Shown here: in pieces, positions 1 through 7,005 of the stretch
Layout: each line of letters opens with the position of its first letter
How positions within the stretch are numbered: the first letter of the stretch is position 1
Assembly (NCBI GenBank): GCA_015654495.1
Contig: JAATGW010000571.1
Span: 1-12,032 of the forward strand
DNA: 12,032 bases
DNA from: Chitinophagales bacterium
Lineage (GTDB): Bacteria; Bacteroidota; Bacteroidia; Chitinophagales; Chitinophagaceae
Direction of reading: 5' to 3'
Made by a program: the position numbers and the translations under genes
The notes under the pieces: model-generated
Told to the model about the DNA's origin: nothing
What the model saw: only the letters and a program-made list of their open reading frames with translations
Database searches by the model: none

Positions 1-324
1 AGCTGTTATTGAGGCGCCATGCATAGCTTCTACCTCAACTCCGGTTTTATAAATGGTCCTTACCTCCACGCTGATGATTAGCTGAAGCTCGTGTATTTCA
101 TGCCTTATGGCTGCAAATTCCACGGGCAGGGGATGGCAATCAGGAATTACCATATGTGTATTCTTGATTGCAAGCAAACCTGCCGCCCTGGAAAATTCAA
201 AAATATTTCCTTTTGGTACCCGGTTATTCCGTATGGCATCAATTGTTTCCTGTCTTGAAACTACGATTACTGCAGTTGCTGTTGCCTGTCTTAAAGTATT
301 TTGCTTATGTGTGATATCGACCAT
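1..324 (-). CDS. moaC: MoaC, cyclic pyranopterin monophosphate synthase (partial, probably MoaC/MoaB fusion type)
   Basis: The reading frame runs from an ATG at 324..322 to the window edge, giving the first 108 residues without a stop. It begins MVDITHK, has the PKGN segment at residues 37-40, the DCHPLP motif at 62-67 carrying the conserved active-site His64, and TGVEVEAMHGAS at 94-105, which corresponds to the TGVEMEALxAVS block of MoaC. MoaC converts the 3',8-cyclo-GTP product of MoaA into cyclic pyranopterin monophosphate. The later catalytic Asp/Lys pair of the family would lie beyond the edge. The start is 2 bp after the moaE stop. The DCHPLP and MHGAS variants resemble the MoaC half of bifunctional MoaCB proteins that I know from Bacteroidota, so a C-terminal MoaB domain is likely but not visible. 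MoaC identity is secure; the fusion is inference. Confidence 0.93.
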   Translation of the reverse strand, partial: MVDITHKQNTLRQATATAVIVVSRQETIDAIRNNRVPKGNIFEFSRAAGLLAIKNTHMVIPDCHPLPVEFAAIRHEIHELQLIISVEVRTIYKTGVEVEAMHGASITA

Positions 325-326
325 AA

Positions 327-770
327 TTAAATATTCACCTTCCATTGATGCCCTGCGTCATTCAGGATTTCTTTTCCCCATACCGGAAGTTCTGCCTTCA
401 GCCTTTCAACCACTTCCTCACAGCCATCTATAGCCGCTTTTCTGTGAGGAGCCGATGTGAACACAAAGAGACAAATTTCTCCGGCAGCAACCTTGCCCAG
501 ACTATGATGTACATGCATACAGGTAAGATTGTATTTTGAAAAAATATCTTCCCTGATCTGGTGCATTTTTTCGAGAGCCATTTCTTTATATGTTGTGTAT
601 TCAATGGCAACAACCAAACGGTCATTTATACTATCTGCACGAACCTGGCCCAGGAAAATACTATGTCCGCCAATATTGGTTTTAGTCCTATGTTTTTCAA
701 TACTCTCCGCAATGAACTGCGGTGAAATTGCACCTTCCATAAAAATATCACGAATCTTTTTGTCAGACAT
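327..770 (-). CDS. moaE: MoaE, large catalytic subunit of molybdopterin synthase
   Basis: A 147-residue protein, the usual MoaE length. Visible family features are FLGQVR at residues 39-44, the HxSLG segment at 88-92, SAPHRKAAI at 106-114 with the conserved His109-Arg110, and RLKAELPVWGKE at 123-134, whose Lys125 and Lys133 match the two catalytic lysines of MoaE. MoaE binds precursor Z while MoaD thiocarboxylate delivers two sulfurs, giving molybdopterin dithiolene in the cytoplasm. The start at 770..768 overlaps the end of the MoeB-like gene by 8 bp, and the stop lies 2 bp before moaC, so translation is probably coupled through moeB-moaE-moaC. Nothing appears broken. Confidence 0.96.
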   Translation of the reverse strand: MSDKKIRDIFMEGAISPQFIAESIEKHRTKTNIGGHSIFLGQVRADSINDRLVVAIEYTTYKEMALEKMHQIREDIFSKYNLTCMHVHHSLGKVAAGEICLFVFTSAPHRKAAIDGCEEVVERLKAELPVWGKEILNDAGHQWKVNI

Positions 771-1890
771 GGTGAAGGATTTGCTTTTTAATTAACCAGT
801 TTTCTACGCCACCGGCTAAACTATACACCTGCTGGTCAGGGTTTTTTATTGCTGACAGTAAACCTGCTGCTTTCCTGCTCCTGATACCAGACTGACAAAC
901 AAAAACAATTCTTTCAGATACCAGGCCACCGAGGTGATCGCTCAGAATCGACATTGGGATCCTGATATGATTAATATCTTCCAGAATTGGTAATTCATGT
1001 AATTCTCTTACATCGATGACTGTTGTGTTTTTACCCGAAATCAACTTCGCGAATTCTTCTGAAGCTAAGTCGAAGCCATTTCTGTTACACAATATTTCAT
1101 AACTGGTATTTCTGAATATTGTTTCATCAGCAGGTATCAGCTTTCGGGTTTCGGGGCGGGCTGTCAGCTGCAACTCAAGTGACTGGTTGTTCAGTATATT
1201 AAACGTAAATAATTTACTAGCCAGCGTTTTTCCTGTTCCTGTTATGAGCTTTATTGTTTCTGAAGCCATCATAGTGCCAACGATGCCGGGTAAAACACCC
1301 AACACACCTGCTTCTTCGCAATTGAGAATTTCCCCATCGTTCGGAGGCTGGGGGAAGAGATCCCGGTAATTGGTTTTTGTTCCCGATTTAGTATCAGGGA
1401 AATTGAAGATCGAAATCTGCCCTTCAAATTGTGACACTGCCGCATAGATGAGTGGTTTATCAAGGATCACACAGGCATCATTGATCATATAGCGTGTTGC
1501 GAAATTGTCTGTACAGTCAGCGACATAATCATATGATCTGAATAAATCCAGGCAATTTGATTCATCCAATCTCAGATCAAACCCATCAATTATTATTTCC
1601 GGATTCAATGCTTTCAATTTCTCCTTCGCGACTATTGCTTTTTTATTGCCTATATCAACAGTTGCATACAGCGGTTGCCTGTGCAGATTGTGGATCGCTA
1701 TTATATCATCATCAATAATTCCAATTCTACCCAGGCCGGCTGCTGCGAGATAAGACAGAAGCGGACACCCGAGCCCACCTGCACCAACCACCAGTACTGA
1801 AGCGTCTGCCAGTTTTTGCTGCGCTTTAATCCCGAATTTTTTCAGGATCAGTTGCCGCTGATACCTTTCATGTGAAAAAGAATTCTGCAT
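763..1890 (-). CDS. moeB: MoeB/HesA-type MoaD adenylyltransferase with C-terminal rhodanese domain
   Basis: A 375-residue two-domain protein. Residues 1 to about 255 are a ThiF/MoeB E1-like domain: GAGGLG nucleotide loop at 36-41, Asn68 and Arg71 in NLHRQ, Lys84, and ADCTDNF with Asp128. Residues from about 275 form a rhodanese domain with the active loop CQSGIRS, Cys332 being the persulfide candidate. The enzyme should adenylate the C-terminal glycine of MoaD, and the rhodanese domain may carry the sulfur for the thiocarboxylate, as in eukaryotic MOCS3. The two CxxC zinc pairs of E. coli MoeB are absent: the first region reads TNYRDLF (173-179) and the second reads RPETRKL. Cys191 in NCEEAGVLG is kept. 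The start is 2 bp after the moaD stop, and a GGCGGA ribosome site lies in the moaD end. A ThiS-activating role is less likely given the neighbours. Confidence 0.93.
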   Translation of the reverse strand: MQNSFSHERYQRQLILKKFGIKAQQKLADASVLVVGAGGLGCPLLSYLAAAGLGRIGIIDDDIIAIHNLHRQPLYATVDIGNKKAIVAKEKLKALNPEIIIDGFDLRLDESNCLDLFRSYDYVADCTDNFATRYMINDACVILDKPLIYAAVSQFEGQISIFNFPDTKSGTKTNYRDLFPQPPNDGEILNCEEAGVLGVLPGIVGTMMASETIKLITGTGKTLASKLFTFNILNNQSLELQLTARPETRKLIPADETIFRNTSYEILCNRNGFDLASEEFAKLISGKNTTVIDVRELHELPILEDINHIRIPMSILSDHLGGLVSERIVFVCQSGIRSRKAAGLLSAIKNPDQQVYSLAGGVENWLIKKQILHHV

Positions 1891-1892
1891 AT

Positions 1893-2120
1893 TTATCCGC
1901 CGGAAAAAGGAGGCATTAAAACAATGGTACTGCTATTGTCAATGGAGGTATTTTCAATAACCTGGTTCTTATTAACTGCAATTACAAATTCAATATTATT
2001 TAAAGCGGGATATTGATTTCCAATTACTTCTTTAAGTGTTTCTGTATCCGGAACCGGATCAATTGTAATGATATCAGAACCCATTATCTCCGCTAAATGA
2101 CCAAATACCTGAATCTCCAT
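1893..2120 (-). CDS. moaD: MoaD/ThiS-family sulfur carrier, small subunit of molybdopterin synthase
   Basis: A 75-residue ubiquitin-like protein ending in PPFSGG. The terminal Gly-Gly is adenylated and thiocarboxylated and then inserts into the MoaE active site. MEIQVFGHLAE at the start and AVNKNQV in the middle fit the beta-grasp fold. Length is within the usual 75-85 residues. Context decides MoaD over ThiS: moeB follows after 2 bp and moaE after that, and no thiamine gene is present. The ATG at 2120..2118 is preceded by TCTGGAGAT, a close but recognisable ribosome site. It is the first gene after a 145-bp gap, so it may open a separate transcription unit. Confidence 0.95.
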   Translation of the reverse strand: MEIQVFGHLAEIMGSDIITIDPVPDTETLKEVIGNQYPALNNIEFVIAVNKNQVIENTSIDNSSTIVLMPPFSGG

Positions 2121-2265
2121 ATCTCCAGATTATTTTGCTTTTTTATTCAGGTGAAATGGATAAAAAAGGTATACTAAAATTACGGCTTTTAACTATGAAA
2201 TGAAGAGTAGTTCCGGTGGCTCATTTTGAATCTACATGCGTTTCAGTCACAATTGCCTGAAATTT
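2121..2265 (-). promoter_or_regulatory. Intergenic gap upstream of moaD, possible internal promoter
   Basis: This 145-bp AT-rich gap is the only sizeable break within the minus-strand array. On the minus strand, positions 2182..2175 read TAATTTTA, a seven-of-eight match to the Bacteroidota -7 element TAnnTTTG, about 55 bp before the moaD ATG. A matching TTTG -33 element at normal spacing is not clear; the nearest is TTTC with about 14 bp between. There is no convincing terminator after the TSUP gene. The gap may allow moaD-moeB-moaE-moaC to be expressed separately, but this is inference. Confidence 0.3.
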
Positions 2266-3000
2266 TCATGCAGTTGTAAATAAAAGTTTATATGCGGCCA
2301 TCAGCAATACGGCGGAAAGAAGATACTGTATGATTGTGTATTTAAATTTTATCGCGCCAAAATAGGCGCCGCAAAGTCCTCCGGCAAATGCTATGGCAAC
2401 ATACCAGACAATATCGTCGCTGAAATGTATTCCTTTAGTGATCTGGCCGGCTAAACCTGAAAGGGAGTTTACAAAAATGAACAGAGCACTTATTGCCGCG
2501 GTTTGCTTTTGGTTAGTCCATTTCAGTAATATCAGAATAGGAGACAAAATGATCCCGCCTCCAATACTGATCAGTCCTGACAGGTAACCAATCCCTGCGC
2601 CAATCAGGAGCGATATCCAGATCACCGGTTGTTTTTTCTCTGCTTCAGAAATATTACTCTTTATAAAAATGAAACGAAATGCATGAATAAGAAGTAATAC
2701 ACCAAGAATTTCTTTGTACAGATAAGCGTCAACAATAACCAATCCTCCCAGAAATGCCATGGGAATAGAAGCAAGAGCCAGCGGAAAGAAGATTTTCGGA
2801 ATGAAATGGTGACCGCGATAATATTGAATAAATGAAGTTAGTGAAACAAAAAGGTTCAGTAATAAAGCAGCAGGCTTCATTGTTTCGGGTGCCACTTCAT
2901 ATATGGCCATCAAAGCGAGGTAGCCACTTGCGCCTCCATGGCCCACGGCAGCATATAAGAAAGCAACAACAAATAACAAAACGTAAAAAAGTATTTCCAT
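2266..3000 (-). CDS. TSUP family membrane permease (sulfite exporter TauE/SafE-like)
   Basis: A 244-residue, very hydrophobic protein with about seven or eight predicted membrane segments in two halves, as in the TauE/SafE (TSUP) family. Each half carries a glycine-rich signature: GHGGASGY at residues 20-27 and GLISIGGGIILSP at 142-154. A short charged loop (about 114-125, KSNISEAEKKQ) separates the halves. Family members move sulfite, sulfonates, thiosulfate or other small anions across the inner membrane; the substrate cannot be read from sequence. The ATG at 3000..2998 is chosen over an in-frame start at 3087 because the longer form adds a charged, cysteine- and arginine-rich stretch overlapping moeA, while the shorter one begins at the first membrane helix 2 bp after the moeA stop. 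Position inside a cofactor operon suggests a link to sulfur or oxyanion handling. Confidence 0.9.
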   Translation of the reverse strand: MEILFYVLLFVVAFLYAAVGHGGASGYLALMAIYEVAPETMKPAALLLNLFVSLTSFIQYYRGHHFIPKIFFPLALASIPMAFLGGLVIVDAYLYKEILGVLLLIHAFRFIFIKSNISEAEKKQPVIWISLLIGAGIGYLSGLISIGGGIILSPILILLKWTNQKQTAAISALFIFVNSLSGLAGQITKGIHFSDDIVWYVAIAFAGGLCGAYFGAIKFKYTIIQYLLSAVLLMAAYKLLFTTA

Positions 3001-3002
3001 TT

Positions 3003-4193
3003 TCAGGTGTTGTCTGGCAGAATATGAATTGTAACCAGGTCTCCTGATTTGAAAGATACGGCAGATTCTTCTGCAACAATAAAGCAATTGGCTGTAGCGA
3101 ATGAACTCAGCCGGTATGATTCCTGGGCATCAAGTAAACTTACGGAAGAGCCATCAAAATAAGCTTTCATAAAATGAGTAAGTCCCGCTGGCTTTTTAAA
3201 ATCCGTTTGAAGAACGGCGGGCTGCGTTTTGATTTTCGGTTTTTTATGCATGAAAATCTCCAGCGCTGATGATACATATTCAAAAAAACAGGTAAGAACC
3301 GATGCCGGATTTCCAGGTAAACCAAATACTACTGTATCATTTTTCTTTCCAAAAAATAGGGGTTTGCCCGGCTTTTGACTTATCCTGTGAAATATTTTTT
3401 CTACGCCGGCATTTGTTGCTGCTTCCAGTACAAAATCATAATCGCCTACACTGATTCCTCCGGTGAGAAGTAGAAAATCAATATCGGGAGGAATATTTTT
3501 TAATGATGTCAGTACGTCATTCAATGTATCGCTTGCAGTTGATAGAGTTACTTGCTTCACTCCCCATTGACTCAGGGCGGCTTTCAGACTGAAAGAATTG
3601 GATTCATAAACCATCCCTCTTTGCAAATCTTCACCTGGTTGCTGTAATTCATTTCCGGTGTGAATGATATGCACTTTCGGATCAGGATAGATTTCCATTT
3701 CGCTGATCCCGATACCTGCCAGAAATCCGATTGCAGCTGGTGTCAGCAATGTGCCGGCTTTCATTGCGAGAGCACCGGCTTTTATTTCGGAACCAGGTTT
3801 TCGCATGTGCGCTCCCGTGGTAATCTTATCATCGCTGATAATCAGATATTCATTTTCGAGCGTAGTTTTCTCCTGCATCACAACGGTATCCGCACCCTTT
3901 GGTAATGGAGCGCCGGTAAAAATCCTTGCCGCTTCGTTTTGATTAATGGTTACTTCGCGCGAACTGCCGGCTGCCATTTCGCCGGTAATTTTCAATTTGC
4001 CAAATTTTACAAAGCCTTCAAAATTAAACGAATATCCATCCATAGATGATTGCGGGAAGGCGGGGATATCACGTGATGCATAAAGATCTGTTGCGAGGAC
4101 AAAGCCGGCGGCAGTACCAATATGTCCGGCAAACGGAGTGCCCGGTTTTACATGCTGAGATATAAGCTGTTTTGCTTCAGCGACTGAAATCAT
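3003..4193 (-). CDS. moeA: MoeA, molybdopterin molybdenumtransferase
   Basis: A 396-residue protein of typical MoeA length. The order of motifs is complete: SSMDGY at 49-54, GAPLPKGADTVV at 94-105, KPGSEIKAG at 132-140, HTGNEL at 178-183, TGGISVGDYD at 244-253 (the MoCF-binding fold), QKPGKP at 273-278 and GLPGNPASV at 291-299, followed by the C-terminal beta-barrel domain IV. MoeA consumes molybdate and adenylylated molybdopterin to make molybdenum cofactor. It starts 29 bp after the moaA stop and ends 2 bp before the TSUP gene. Its usual partner MogA/MoaB, which adenylylates molybdopterin, is not visible in the window. Confidence 0.97.
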   Translation of the reverse strand: MISVAEAKQLISQHVKPGTPFAGHIGTAAGFVLATDLYASRDIPAFPQSSMDGYSFNFEGFVKFGKLKITGEMAAGSSREVTINQNEAARIFTGAPLPKGADTVVMQEKTTLENEYLIISDDKITTGAHMRKPGSEIKAGALAMKAGTLLTPAAIGFLAGIGISEMEIYPDPKVHIIHTGNELQQPGEDLQRGMVYESNSFSLKAALSQWGVKQVTLSTASDTLNDVLTSLKNIPPDIDFLLLTGGISVGDYDFVLEAATNAGVEKIFHRISQKPGKPLFFGKKNDTVVFGLPGNPASVLTCFFEYVSSALEIFMHKKPKIKTQPAVLQTDFKKPAGLTHFMKAYFDGSSVSLLDAQESYRLSSFATANCFIVAEESAVSFKSGDLVTIHILPDNT

Positions 4194-4222
4194 GTTTTGA
4201 AAGATATGGAAGAAATAAAAAA

Positions 4223-5203
4223 TTAACCACCGATTGTGATCATACTGCGGTTGGCAATTTCTTCTGCATGAAGATGCGAAAAGTCAGCGGTAAATTGCCC
4301 ACCAAGCTCTTTCTTTTTCGATAATATATTGGCTTCGATTAAGGGGAGGATATCTTCTCCATTCCGGAATGCTGTCAGCAGATCAGTCTCGTCTTTTGAA
4401 AAAAGACAGTTTTTGATTTTTCCGTCAGCTGTAAGGCGGATGCGGTTGCAGCCTTTACAGAATGGCGCAGACATCGTGCTGATCACAGCAAAAGTTCCGA
4501 GGTGACCGGCGATACTGTATTTTTTCGCAGTATCATGCACATCACCATTAATTGGTACCGGTAAATAATGCATGCTGATCTGTTCCATCATTTCATGCCA
4601 GGTAAAAACCTTATTGCTCTTCCAGTGATTACCGCTGAAAGGCATGAATTCAATAAAACGAACATGAACAGGAACATCTTTTGTCCAGGCCACAAAATCA
4701 GTCAATTCGGTTTCATTTATTCCTTTCATAACAACCACATTCACTTTTACATGAAAGCCACGGTCTATCATTAGCCTGATATTCTGAAATGTTTGTTCGA
4801 ACTGATCACGTCTTGTGAGCAGGTGAAATTTGCCTGACTGCAATGTATCAAGACTGATATTCAGTGAGCGGACTCCGGCAGTTTCCAGTGTGTCCGCAAA
4901 TTCATGTAGCCTTGTGCCATTCGTTGTGATAGTAAGATTAACAGGCAGTTCAGCCAGTTGAAGAATAATTTTCTTTACATCTTTTCTTACCAGGGGTTCT
5001 CCACCTGTCAACCGGATTTTTTTTATTCCCTGCGAAACAAAAATTTCAGCGATCGATTTAATCTCTTCGGCCTGCATCAGGTTTCTTGCCGGCGTAAAAT
5101 GATAGTCTTCTTCCGGCATACAGTAAAAACAGCGCAGGTTGCAATTATCGGTAAGGGATATGCGTAGATAATCGTGTACGCGGTTGAAGGAATCTTTGAT
5201 CAT
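4223..5203 (-). CDS. moaA: MoaA, GTP 3',8-cyclase (radical SAM)
   Basis: A 326-residue radical SAM enzyme that carries out the first step of cofactor synthesis, rearranging GTP to 3',8-cyclo-7,8-dihydro-GTP. The N-terminal SAM cluster motif is CNLRCFYC with Cys21, Cys25 and Cys28. LTGGEP at 65-70 and TTNGT at 93-97 are the SAM-binding strands. The second cluster, which binds GTP, is Cys249, Cys252 and Cys266 in the Cx2Cx13C arrangement (CKGCNRIRL). The chain ends in Gly-Gly, the tail known to be needed for activity in MoaA. Its ATG overlaps the mocA stop (ATGA, 5203..5200), so the two are translationally coupled. All catalytic elements are intact. Confidence 0.98.
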   Translation of the reverse strand: MIKDSFNRVHDYLRISLTDNCNLRCFYCMPEEDYHFTPARNLMQAEEIKSIAEIFVSQGIKKIRLTGGEPLVRKDVKKIILQLAELPVNLTITTNGTRLHEFADTLETAGVRSLNISLDTLQSGKFHLLTRRDQFEQTFQNIRLMIDRGFHVKVNVVVMKGINETELTDFVAWTKDVPVHVRFIEFMPFSGNHWKSNKVFTWHEMMEQISMHYLPVPINGDVHDTAKKYSIAGHLGTFAVISTMSAPFCKGCNRIRLTADGKIKNCLFSKDETDLLTAFRNGEDILPLIEANILSKKKELGGQFTADFSHLHAEEIANRSMITIGG

Positions 5204-5832
5204 AGAGATGGATTTAAGGGTAAGCGTGTAAGCAGTTGCTCATAGTCCACAGGGGTGTCGATATCTGTTTTCCCTTCTTCAAAAATAATTGATGCTACGC
5301 TGTTTCTGTTTGTAATGATAATACTCCGGGCACCCTGGTCGCCGGATAAATTCTGCAATTCACTGAATATAGAAGCTTCAAACATAGCGGGCGTTCCAAG
5401 GGTTCCGCCATATGCCGAGGCAATTATTTTTTTGTCTGTATGAGCCGACATTGAAATAATTGCTGACAGGATTTCTGCATTGATATAAGGTTGATCGGCT
5501 ACCATATAGAGAATCCACTCCGTTGACGGCTTATGCTCTAACACAGCAGCCAGGCCCAGTTTTATGGAACTGCTGATACCATCCTGCCAATCTTTATTAT
5601 ATACGAGTCTGAAATCAGTTGCTTCGAGTTCATTTGAAGTCTCAGGATGAGATGCACCAGTTACGATGAAGATGTTTTTACATCCTGTTCCGGCTGCTGC
5701 CGATGCGGCGATTGATACCAGCGTTTTCCCTTTGAATTTGAGCAGCAGTTTTGGCTTACCCATCCTGGTGGAATTTCCCGCTGCCAGTATTACAATGCTG
5801 TAAGGTTTCTGTTCAAATGTATTGTTTTTCAC
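5200..5832 (-). CDS. mocA: MocA-like molybdenum cofactor cytidylyltransferase
   Basis: A 210-residue nucleotidyltransferase of the MobA/MocA fold. The nucleotide-binding loop is LAAGNSTRMGKPK at residues 16-28, the metal-binding strand is VADQPYI with Asp113, and GTPAMF (146-151), GDQGAR (164-169) and the C-terminal DIDTPVDYEQL (190-200) match the MocA branch. MocA joins CMP to molybdenum cofactor for xanthine-dehydrogenase-family enzymes, which fits the xdhC and iorAB neighbours better than the GMP-adding MobA. The start is GTG at 5832..5830, overlapping the xdhC stop as GTGA. It is supported by AAAGGAGA at 5845..5838, an unusually strong Shine-Dalgarno for this window, 5 nt away. MobA activity cannot be fully excluded from motifs alone. 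Confidence 0.88.
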   Translation of the reverse strand: MKNNTFEQKPYSIVILAAGNSTRMGKPKLLLKFKGKTLVSIAASAAAGTGCKNIFIVTGASHPETSNELEATDFRLVYNKDWQDGISSSIKLGLAAVLEHKPSTEWILYMVADQPYINAEILSAIISMSAHTDKKIIASAYGGTLGTPAMFEASIFSELQNLSGDQGARSIIITNRNSVASIIFEEGKTDIDTPVDYEQLLTRLPLNPSL

Positions 5833-6986
5833 GATTGTCTCCTTTCTTCTATCAGCAAACCTGATCTGGAGTGAATTTCAGCTTTGCGATTTCTTAGCGA
5901 TATCCCGCTCCCTGAATTAATAACTGTCTGAATTTCCGAGAGGATTGAAAGAGCAATTTCTTCAGGGGTTTCGGCGCTGATGTCCAGACCAACGGGGCTG
6001 TGCACCACAGACAAAAATTCTTTGCTGAATACAATGCCCTCCTGTTTTAATTCGTCTGACATCCGTTCCAGCTTTTTTGACGGACCAAGCATACCCAGGT
6101 AGGAAATATTTTTTCCGGCAAGTGTTTTCAGGATGATTTTATCATATTGATAATTATGTGTCATTAACAAAAAAGCCATACGCTCATCAATGACTATCTG
6201 ATCGAGCGCAGAATCAGGTTTTGTAACCCGCACCTGGCAGGCTGGTGTGAATCTTTCTTTTCTTGCATATGAAGCCCTTCCATCTAAAACAGTTGTTTCC
6301 CACCCGATTAATTCCGCCTGTTTAACCAGCGGAACAACATCATTACCAGCTCCGAAAATGATCAATGAAATTGCAGGCGGAATAAATTCAATAAATGCAA
6401 TCTGTTCTCCGGCTTTTGAAATGTATTTTTTAAATGCCGATTTTTCTTCGGATAGTACTTTCTCTGCATCTTCTGAAATCAGCTGCTGTAATTCCGGATC
6501 ATTTATTGTTGATTCAAAAAATCCTTTCTCATTTAATAAAAAAGAAGTTCCTCTTTGTACAGTATTTCTCTGATCAGTAGTAAAAAGCGTAACCAATACT
6601 GATTTTGTTCTCCCGGAAATCAGTTTTTTCAGAAAACTGATCTGGTTAAACTGATTGGTTGTATCAACAGGTTCAATCAGAATCCTGATAATCCCATTGC
6701 AGCCAAGACCTACTGCAAGTACAGAGTCATCATCATCCATTGTGTCGTAAGTAACAACGCGGGACTCTTTTTTTGCGATTACCATTTGTGCTTTCAATAA
6801 AGCATCTCCTTCGAGGCAGCCACCACTGATTGCACCTGTAAGCTGCCCGTCGTCAGTAATCAGCATTCTTGCTCCCGGGCGCCTGTAGGATGAGCCTTCG
6901 AGGTGAACAACAGTGGCAAGCGCCATTTGTTTTCCAGCAACCAAAGTTCCTTCATATGCATAAACGATATCTGAAATTTCTTTCAT
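5829..6986 (-). CDS. xdhC: XdhC/CoxI family molybdenum cofactor insertion chaperone
   Basis: A 385-residue protein with the two XdhC parts. The N-terminal XdhC_CoxI domain has HLEGSSYRRPGARM at 28-41, AISGGCLEG at 52-60 with Cys57, and GLGCNGIIRILIEP at 93-106 with Cys96. The C-terminal Rossmann domain has the dinucleotide loop FGAGNDVVPL at 211-220 and later MTHNYQYD. XdhC proteins bind molybdenum cofactor, promote its sulfuration and deliver it to xanthine-dehydrogenase-type enzymes. I take the ATG at 6986..6984, because translation from there begins directly with the family's N-terminus (MKEISDIVYAYEG); the longer frame from 7091 would overlap iorB by about 85 bp with unrelated sequence. 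The gene starts 19 bp after the iorB stop and overlaps mocA by 4 bp. The client is almost certainly IorAB. Confidence 0.95.
   Translation of the reverse strand: MKEISDIVYAYEGTLVAGKQMALATVVHLEGSSYRRPGARMLITDDGQLTGAISGGCLEGDALLKAQMVIAKKESRVVTYDTMDDDDSVLAVGLGCNGIIRILIEPVDTTNQFNQISFLKKLISGRTKSVLVTLFTTDQRNTVQRGTSFLLNEKGFFESTINDPELQQLISEDAEKVLSEEKSAFKKYISKAGEQIAFIEFIPPAISLIIFGAGNDVVPLVKQAELIGWETTVLDGRASYARKERFTPACQVRVTKPDSALDQIVIDERMAFLLMTHNYQYDKIILKTLAGKNISYLGMLGPSKKLERMSDELKQEGIVFSKEFLSVVHSPVGLDISAETPEEIALSILSEIQTVINSGSGISLRNRKAEIHSRSGLLIEERRQS
5838..5845 (-). promoter_or_regulatory. Strong Shine-Dalgarno for GTG-started mocA
   Basis: AAAGGAGA on the minus strand, inside the last codons of xdhC, lies 5 nt before the GTG start of mocA. 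Most other starts in this array have weak or no such site, so it both fixes the mocA start and may offset the GTG codon. Confidence 0.6.
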
Positions 6987-7005
6987 TATTAATTTTTGCT
7001 GATGC

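Noticed and set aside
107..433. Plus-strand open frame of 108 codons
   Set aside because: It lies opposite moaC and moaE, which have clear family motifs; the translated product shows no recognisable domain and is an antisense shadow.
2241..2272. Small inverted repeats at the end of the TSUP gene, considered as a terminator
   Set aside because: The stems are only 5-6 bp or contain a mismatch, one overlaps the stop codon, and no T-run follows on the minus strand.
3001..3087. N-terminal extension of the TSUP permease
   Set aside because: The extra 29 residues overlap moeA and are rich in Arg and Cys, unlike the family; the ATG at 3000 begins at the first membrane helix.
4194..4222. A molybdenum cofactor riboswitch ahead of moaA or moeA
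   Set aside because: The gap before moeA is 29 bp and moaA overlaps mocA, so there is no room for such a structure.
6247..6573. Plus-strand open frame of 108 codons opposite xdhC
   Set aside because: Serine-rich antisense shadow of the XdhC Rossmann region with no motif and no start signal.
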